DNA from: an uncultured Clostridium sp.
GTDB taxonomy: Bacteria > Bacillota > Clostridia > TANB77 > CAG-465
DNA: 64,000 bases
NCBI GenBank assembly: GCA_900553785.1
Contig: USES01000003.1
Span: 1 to 64,000 of the forward strand
Direction of reading: 5' to 3'
Shown here: positions 59,760 through 64,000 of the stretch, one piece after another
How the letters are laid out: every line of letters starts with the position of its first letter
Numbering within the stretch: the stretch's first letter is position 1
Made by a program: the position numbers and the translations under genes
Notes under the pieces: generated by a model
Told to the model about the DNA's origin: nothing
Databases searched by the model: none
Seen by the model: only the letters and a program-made list of their open reading frames with translations

Positions 59760-60920
59760 TTGTCTGATATAGTTGTAAGCGGTGCTAAGAAGATTAATAT
59801 ACTGGATAAAATAATTCAAAACGTAGTAATAATGGTAAATATAAATAAGATGAATAGAGCTATTGATGAACATTTGCTTGTAATAAAAAATACAGAACGT
59901 GATGATCAAAAAGTTTATCAAGAGAATATATTAAGAGAAATTGTTTACGTTAAGTATCAATATGATATAATGCAAAGGAATATGTACGAATTAAAAATTT
60001 CATATTCTGATCATATAAAAGAAAACATAAACTCAACAGACAAAACAGAAAGACTTAAACTTCAAAAAGAATTTTTAGAGATGGAATATGATAGAGTAAC
60101 AAGAGCTAGATTCAGAAATAAAGAAGATATTAAATATATGTTGTTTATAATATCTTCAGTAATTCAAAGCGTAAACCAAGATATTAAGGATGAAGGAAAA
60201 AGTCAGAAGTATAATCAAATAATAAGATGTGCAGAAAACATAGATAATAAAATAGCAGATGGTACATATACAGAAGAATGTTATACTGAAATGTTTGAAA
60301 ATTTAAAAAGTTACGTTAATTATATAAATGATAACTATGACATTTCAAAACTTCCTAGTGATGAGAAGGAAATTATAGAGCTTGTTATTGAGGCAACGTT
60401 AAATGGACTTGATTCTGATATAGATAGACTTCATTATGAGTATAGTTTGATAGTAGATGTTTGCAAGAACGCTTATAGATATTTTAAAATAATAGATAAG
60501 GTGTTTGTGAAAATTCAGTCAGTGTACGATGATTCTCTAGTAAGAAATAGTATAAATCTTCAAGATTATATCAATTTTTACAAAGATATATATGATCATA
60601 AAATTAAAACTATGGTAAATGATGTACATAGGACTATAAAAATAGAGGATGAGTATCTTGAGTATTCAAGACAATTGCATGAAGAAGACGGAATCAATGA
60701 GTTTTTACTTTCTCATGCCATAGAGACAACAGAAAATCCAGAGACAAGAGATATTATTTCGTTAGAATTAGAACGAATTACTGCTGAAAAGAAAGCATTA
60801 GAGGAAGAGCAAGAGAAGGAAAAACAAACTGAAGAGCCACCAAGGCCTGTTGAGATTGTAGAAGAGGTTTATGAACTTATTGGTCAACCAACAGAGATGA
60901 CTGAAACTGAAAGTGTATAA
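59760..60920 (+). CDS. Helical hypothetical protein (386 aa)
   Basis: Soluble, strongly helical protein without signal peptide or membrane helix. Long charged helices run throughout ('RLKLQKEFLEMEYDRVTRARF'; landmark EFLEMEYDRVTR), ending in a glutamate/proline-rich tail ('ALEEEQEKEKQTEEPPRP', about 352-370). Probably elongated or oligomeric. TTG 59760 follows AAGGAGGGA. It is its own transcription unit, with a terminator overlapping its stop, just before dnaE. No family recognised. Confidence 0.75.
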   Translation: MSDIVVSGAKKINILDKIIQNVVIMVNINKMNRAIDEHLLVIKNTERDDQKVYQENILREIVYVKYQYDIMQRNMYELKISYSDHIKENINSTDKTERLKLQKEFLEMEYDRVTRARFRNKEDIKYMLFIISSVIQSVNQDIKDEGKSQKYNQIIRCAENIDNKIADGTYTEECYTEMFENLKSYVNYINDNYDISKLPSDEKEIIELVIEATLNGLDSDIDRLHYEYSLIVDVCKNAYRYFKIIDKVFVKIQSVYDDSLVRNSINLQDYINFYKDIYDHKIKTMVNDVHRTIKIEDEYLEYSRQLHEEDGINEFLLSHAIETTENPETRDIISLELERITAEKKALEEEQEKEKQTEEPPRPVEIVEEVYELIGQPTEMTETESV

Positions 60921-60951
60921 TACAGAAGACAATATCTTCTGTATTTTTTAT
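60919..60951 (+). terminator. Terminator of the 386-aa gene
   Basis: Perfect 10-bp stem AATACAGAAG / CTTCTGTATT (60919-60928 with 60936-60945) then a T run; it begins inside the stop codon. Confidence 0.85.
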
Positions 60952-60978
60952 AATAGAATATAGATTAGGGGGGAACTT

Positions 60979-63900
60979 ATGGGAGACTTTGTACATTTAC
61001 ACATGCATACAGAGTATAGCTTACTTGATGGTGCAAATAAGATTAAAGAGCTTGTTGCAAGGGTAAAAGAATTAGGGATGAATGCAGTAGCAATTACAGA
61101 CCATGGAAATATGTTTGGCACTGTTGAAATGTATAAAGAATGCAAAAAGCAAGGAATAAAAGCAATAATCGGCTGTGAAGTGTATGTTGCACCTAGGAGT
61201 AGGTTTGAAAAGGAAGGAAAAATAGATTCTGAACCAAATCACTTAATATTACTTGCTATGAATGAAGTGGGTTATAGAAATCTTGTTAAAATAGTTTCAT
61301 CTGCTTATGTTGATGGTTTTTATTATAAACCCAGAGTAGACATTGAACTTCTTAGTGAGCATGCAGAAGGAGTCATAGCATTAAGTGCGTGTCTTGCAGG
61401 TGCTGTTTCAAGGAAAATACTTGAAAAAGATATAGATGGTGCAAGAGATATCGCAATACAGTATAAAAATATATTTAAAGATAGGTATTATTTGGAATTA
61501 CAAGACAATAAATATAGCGAACAGCTTATAGTAAATCAAAATTTGGTAATGTTATCTCGTGAGCTGGATATTCCGCTTGTTGCAACAAATGACTGCCACT
61601 ATTTATTGCCAGATGATTACTTTTTTCATGAAGTACTTCTTTGTATTCAAACTAAGAAAAAACTATCTGATGAAGATAGAATGCGTTTTGAAACAAACGA
61701 GTTTTATGTGAAATCTCCCGAACAAATGAAGGAAGCTTTTATAAATTTTCCCGAAGCCATCCAAAATACTGTAAAAATAGCTGATATGTGTAATGTTGAA
61801 TTCGAATTTGGAGACTATAAATTACCAGAATTTAAGATAGAAAATAACATATCACATTTAGATTATTTCAAAAAAATATGCTATGATGGAATTTTAAAAA
61901 GGTATCCTCAAAATATGTATGATGAAGTTGTAAAAAGACTTGAATATGAGCTTGAAATAATAAGTAAGATGGGTTTTATAGATTACTTTTTAATAGTTTC
62001 GGATTTTATACGTTATGCAAAATCGCAAGGCATTCCAGTAGGACCTGGACGTGGTTCAGGAGCGGGTTCTATTGCTGCATATTTAAGTGAAATAACTGAT
62101 ATAGATCCATTAAAATTTGGATTGATATTTGAGCGATTTTTGAATCCAGAGCGTGTTTCAATGCCTGATTTTGATATAGATTTTTGCTTTGAAAGAAGAC
62201 AAGAGGTAATAGATTACGTTGGAAGAAAATATGGACAGGATCATGTTGCACAGATTATAACATTTGGAACAATGAAAGCAAGAGCTGCCGTACGAGATGT
62301 TGCTCGTGTACTAGACGTGTCGTATCAAAAAGCCGATGAGATTGCAAAGATGATACCACACGAGATTGGAATTAACTTAACAAAAGCATTAGAAATTAAC
62401 TCAGAATTAAAAGGATTATATGATACAGATGAAGATGCAAAAAAAATTATAGATATTTCATTAAAATTAGAGGGGTTGCCACGTCATGTTTCAACTCATG
62501 CTGCAGGTGTTGTAATAACACCAAAACTAGTATCAGATTACGTACCATTATATCTAAATCAAGAGCAAATATCTACTCAATATACTATGACTGTGTTAGA
62601 AGAATTAGGGTTACTTAAAATGGATTTCTTAGGCTTAAGAACATTAACTGTTATTGCAGATACTAAAAAACTTGTAAAAAAGATTCATGGAATAGATGTA
62701 GATTTTAAAAAAGAATATGACGATCCAGCAGTGTATAAATTGTTAGCAGAGGGAAAAACGAGTGGAATATTCCAGATGGAAAGCGGCGGCTTTAGGCAAG
62801 TACTAATGGAACTTAAACCAACAAATATATTAGATATAGCGGTAATGCTAGCGTTATATAGACCAGGGCCTATGGATCAAATACCTAGGTATATTAAAGG
62901 TAAGTTTAATCCACAAGAAGTTACGTATACACATGAATCTCTTATACCAATACTAAAAGAAACAAATGGCTGTATGATATACCAAGAACAGGTAATGCAG
63001 ATATTTAGAGATTTGGCCGGTTACTCACTTGGAAGAGCAGATATTGTTCGTAGGGCTATGGGTAAGAAAAAGCTTGATGTAATGAATTCTGAAAGACAAA
63101 TTTTTATACATGGCTTAACTGAAAATGGAAAAAAGGTAATAGATGGAGCTGTGGCTCGAGGCGTTGATGAAAAAAGTGCTAATAAGATTTTCGATGAGAT
63201 GGCCGAGTTTGCTAAATATGCGTTTAATAAATCCCATGCTGCTGCGTATGCAGTTGTATCATATGAAACTGCATATTTAAAAGCACATTATCCAGCTGAA
63301 TTTATGGCTGCTAACATGAATAGCTTTTTAGGAAATTTGGATAAGATTCCAGAATATATAGAGGAATGTAAACTACTTGGAATTAAAGTGTTAAGGCCGG
63401 ACATAAATGAAAGTTATGCAAGATTTGCTGTCATAAATAATAACATAAGGTTTGCACTTGCATCAATCAAAAACATAGGTGAAGGTGCAATCGAAAGCAT
63501 AGTAGAAGAAAGAAAAATAAATGGAAATTATATGGGTTTAGTAGACTTTTTAAAGAGAATATCTTCTGAAAAGGTTAATAAAAAGTGTGTCGAGAGTTTA
63601 ATTAAAGCAGGCGCTTTTGATGAATTGGAACCTGAATTTACAAGATATGAAATGCTTGAAAGTTTTGAAATGATAATGGATTCTTTATCTAATGAAAAAA
63701 GAAATAATATATTAAATCAAATCAATCTGTTTAGCATGGAAAACACCAAGTTTTCGGAGACAACAGATATTGCTATAAAAAAGAATAATAGAAAAATAAC
63801 AAAAAAAGAAATACTTAGTATGGAAAAAGAGATGATGGGACTTTATGTTTCAGGGAATCCTTTGGATGAATACACTGAAGAAATTGCAAAGATGAGTACT

Positions 63901-64000
63901 ATTACTACGAAAGAATTAAATGAAAGTGCAATGTCATTTAACGACGAAGAGGTGGAAAGTGTTCAAAGCTTTGAGTCTTTTGATGGAAAGAAAGAAACAA
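60979..64000 (+). CDS. dnaE: DNA polymerase III alpha subunit DnaE (3' end outside window)
   Basis: The catalytic polymerase subunit of the DnaE type. It opens with the PHP domain ('VHLHMHTEYSLLDGA', 'ITDHGNMFG'). The polymerase core follows, with 'GPGRGSGAGS' and the catalytic 'MPDFDIDF' near residue 396, then 'YRPGPMDQIPRYI' and 'YQEQVMQIF'. The frame is open at the window edge after 1007 codons, of an expected 1100-1200. ATG 60979 follows AGGGGGG. No intein or frameshift is visible. Firmicutes usually carry PolC as well; that gene is not here. Confidence 0.96.
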   Translation, partial: MGDFVHLHMHTEYSLLDGANKIKELVARVKELGMNAVAITDHGNMFGTVEMYKECKKQGIKAIIGCEVYVAPRSRFEKEGKIDSEPNHLILLAMNEVGYRNLVKIVSSAYVDGFYYKPRVDIELLSEHAEGVIALSACLAGAVSRKILEKDIDGARDIAIQYKNIFKDRYYLELQDNKYSEQLIVNQNLVMLSRELDIPLVATNDCHYLLPDDYFFHEVLLCIQTKKKLSDEDRMRFETNEFYVKSPEQMKEAFINFPEAIQNTVKIADMCNVEFEFGDYKLPEFKIENNISHLDYFKKICYDGILKRYPQNMYDEVVKRLEYELEIISKMGFIDYFLIVSDFIRYAKSQGIPVGPGRGSGAGSIAAYLSEITDIDPLKFGLIFERFLNPERVSMPDFDIDFCFERRQEVIDYVGRKYGQDHVAQIITFGTMKARAAVRDVARVLDVSYQKADEIAKMIPHEIGINLTKALEINSELKGLYDTDEDAKKIIDISLKLEGLPRHVSTHAAGVVITPKLVSDYVPLYLNQEQISTQYTMTVLEELGLLKMDFLGLRTLTVIADTKKLVKKIHGIDVDFKKEYDDPAVYKLLAEGKTSGIFQMESGGFRQVLMELKPTNILDIAVMLALYRPGPMDQIPRYIKGKFNPQEVTYTHESLIPILKETNGCMIYQEQVMQIFRDLAGYSLGRADIVRRAMGKKKLDVMNSERQIFIHGLTENGKKVIDGAVARGVDEKSANKIFDEMAEFAKYAFNKSHAAAYAVVSYETAYLKAHYPAEFMAANMNSFLGNLDKIPEYIEECKLLGIKVLRPDINESYARFAVINNNIRFALASIKNIGEGAIESIVEERKINGNYMGLVDFLKRISSEKVNKKCVESLIKAGAFDELEPEFTRYEMLESFEMIMDSLSNEKRNNILNQINLFSMENTKFSETTDIAIKKNNRKITKKEILSMEKEMMGLYVSGNPLDEYTEEIAKMSTITTKELNESAMSFNDEEVESVQSFESFDGKKET

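Noticed and set aside
1..64000. tRNA, rRNA, CRISPR arrays, insertion sequences, integrases
   Set aside because: Read for these on both strands; none was supported. Short AT-rich repeats seen are within normal background.

Overview
The window is chromosomal DNA from a low-GC Gram-positive bacterium, most likely an uncultured gut-type member of the Clostridia. The base composition is strongly AT-rich and TGA is used as a stop. Shine-Dalgarno sites are strong (AGGAGG types), promoters are near-consensus TTGACA/TATAAT with 17-nt spacing, and TTG and GTG starts are common. The gene content is clostridial: a MecA adaptor, GdpP, a ClpE-like ATPase, AddB, a DUF5711/CvpA pair and a pilin-type surface protein with an 'ISLIVLVITI' leader. 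No tRNA, rRNA, CRISPR array, transposase or integrase was seen. Assignments rest on motif reading only; no database search was run.

Layout. 1-4.3 kb: end of an upstream gene, a small membrane protein, ruvA, then ftsE-ftsX-M23 hydrolase, a cell-wall hydrolase activation operon. 4.4-9.4 kb: a compact Tad/Flp-like pilus operon (TadC-like, pilin, CpaB-like, accessory and TadE/DUF4320-like proteins) that lacks its motor ATPase, convergent with mecA. 10-18 kb: rpsF-ssb-rpsR behind a structured leader, then gdpP-rplI-dnaB-tilS-ftsH. 18.2-20.2 kb: two tandem paralogous membrane proteins, each with its own promoter and terminator. 20.3-24.6 kb: rarA, DUF5711-like, cvpA-like and an LCP wall-polymer ligase. 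24.7-27.3 kb: a two-gene unit with an orphan VirD4/TraG coupling ATPase. 27.3-32.6 kb: dut, htpX and lemA (minus strand), a YabE-like transglycosylase, rsmA, and mltG (minus strand).

32.7-40.6 kb: a pilin-type surface protein preceded by a leader with a short ORF carrying a ten-G tract and then a terminator-like hairpin; next an FtsX-type ABC transporter and a two-component system, with direct repeats at the ABC promoter that could bind the response regulator. 40.6-52.1 kb is the most accessory-looking part: ASCH protein, small membrane protein, CPBP protease-like gene with a damaged or unclear 5' end, UvrD-like helicase with a nuclease-like insert, HTH-Fic protein, a gene remnant, and a three-gene unit encoding 36-, 1669- and 149-residue proteins of unknown function. 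52.1-64 kb returns to housekeeping genes: ClpE-like ATPase, an 81-residue protein with a long leader, scpB, addB, two unknown genes and the 5' two-thirds of dnaE.

The best candidates for something undescribed are the G-tract/hairpin leader at 32.7-32.94 kb (possible phase-variable attenuation) and the 46.5-52.1 kb operon, whose giant protein has six or more degenerate helical repeats and a degenerate HD-like domain. The orphan coupling ATPase and the ATPase-less pilus operon also deserve attention.
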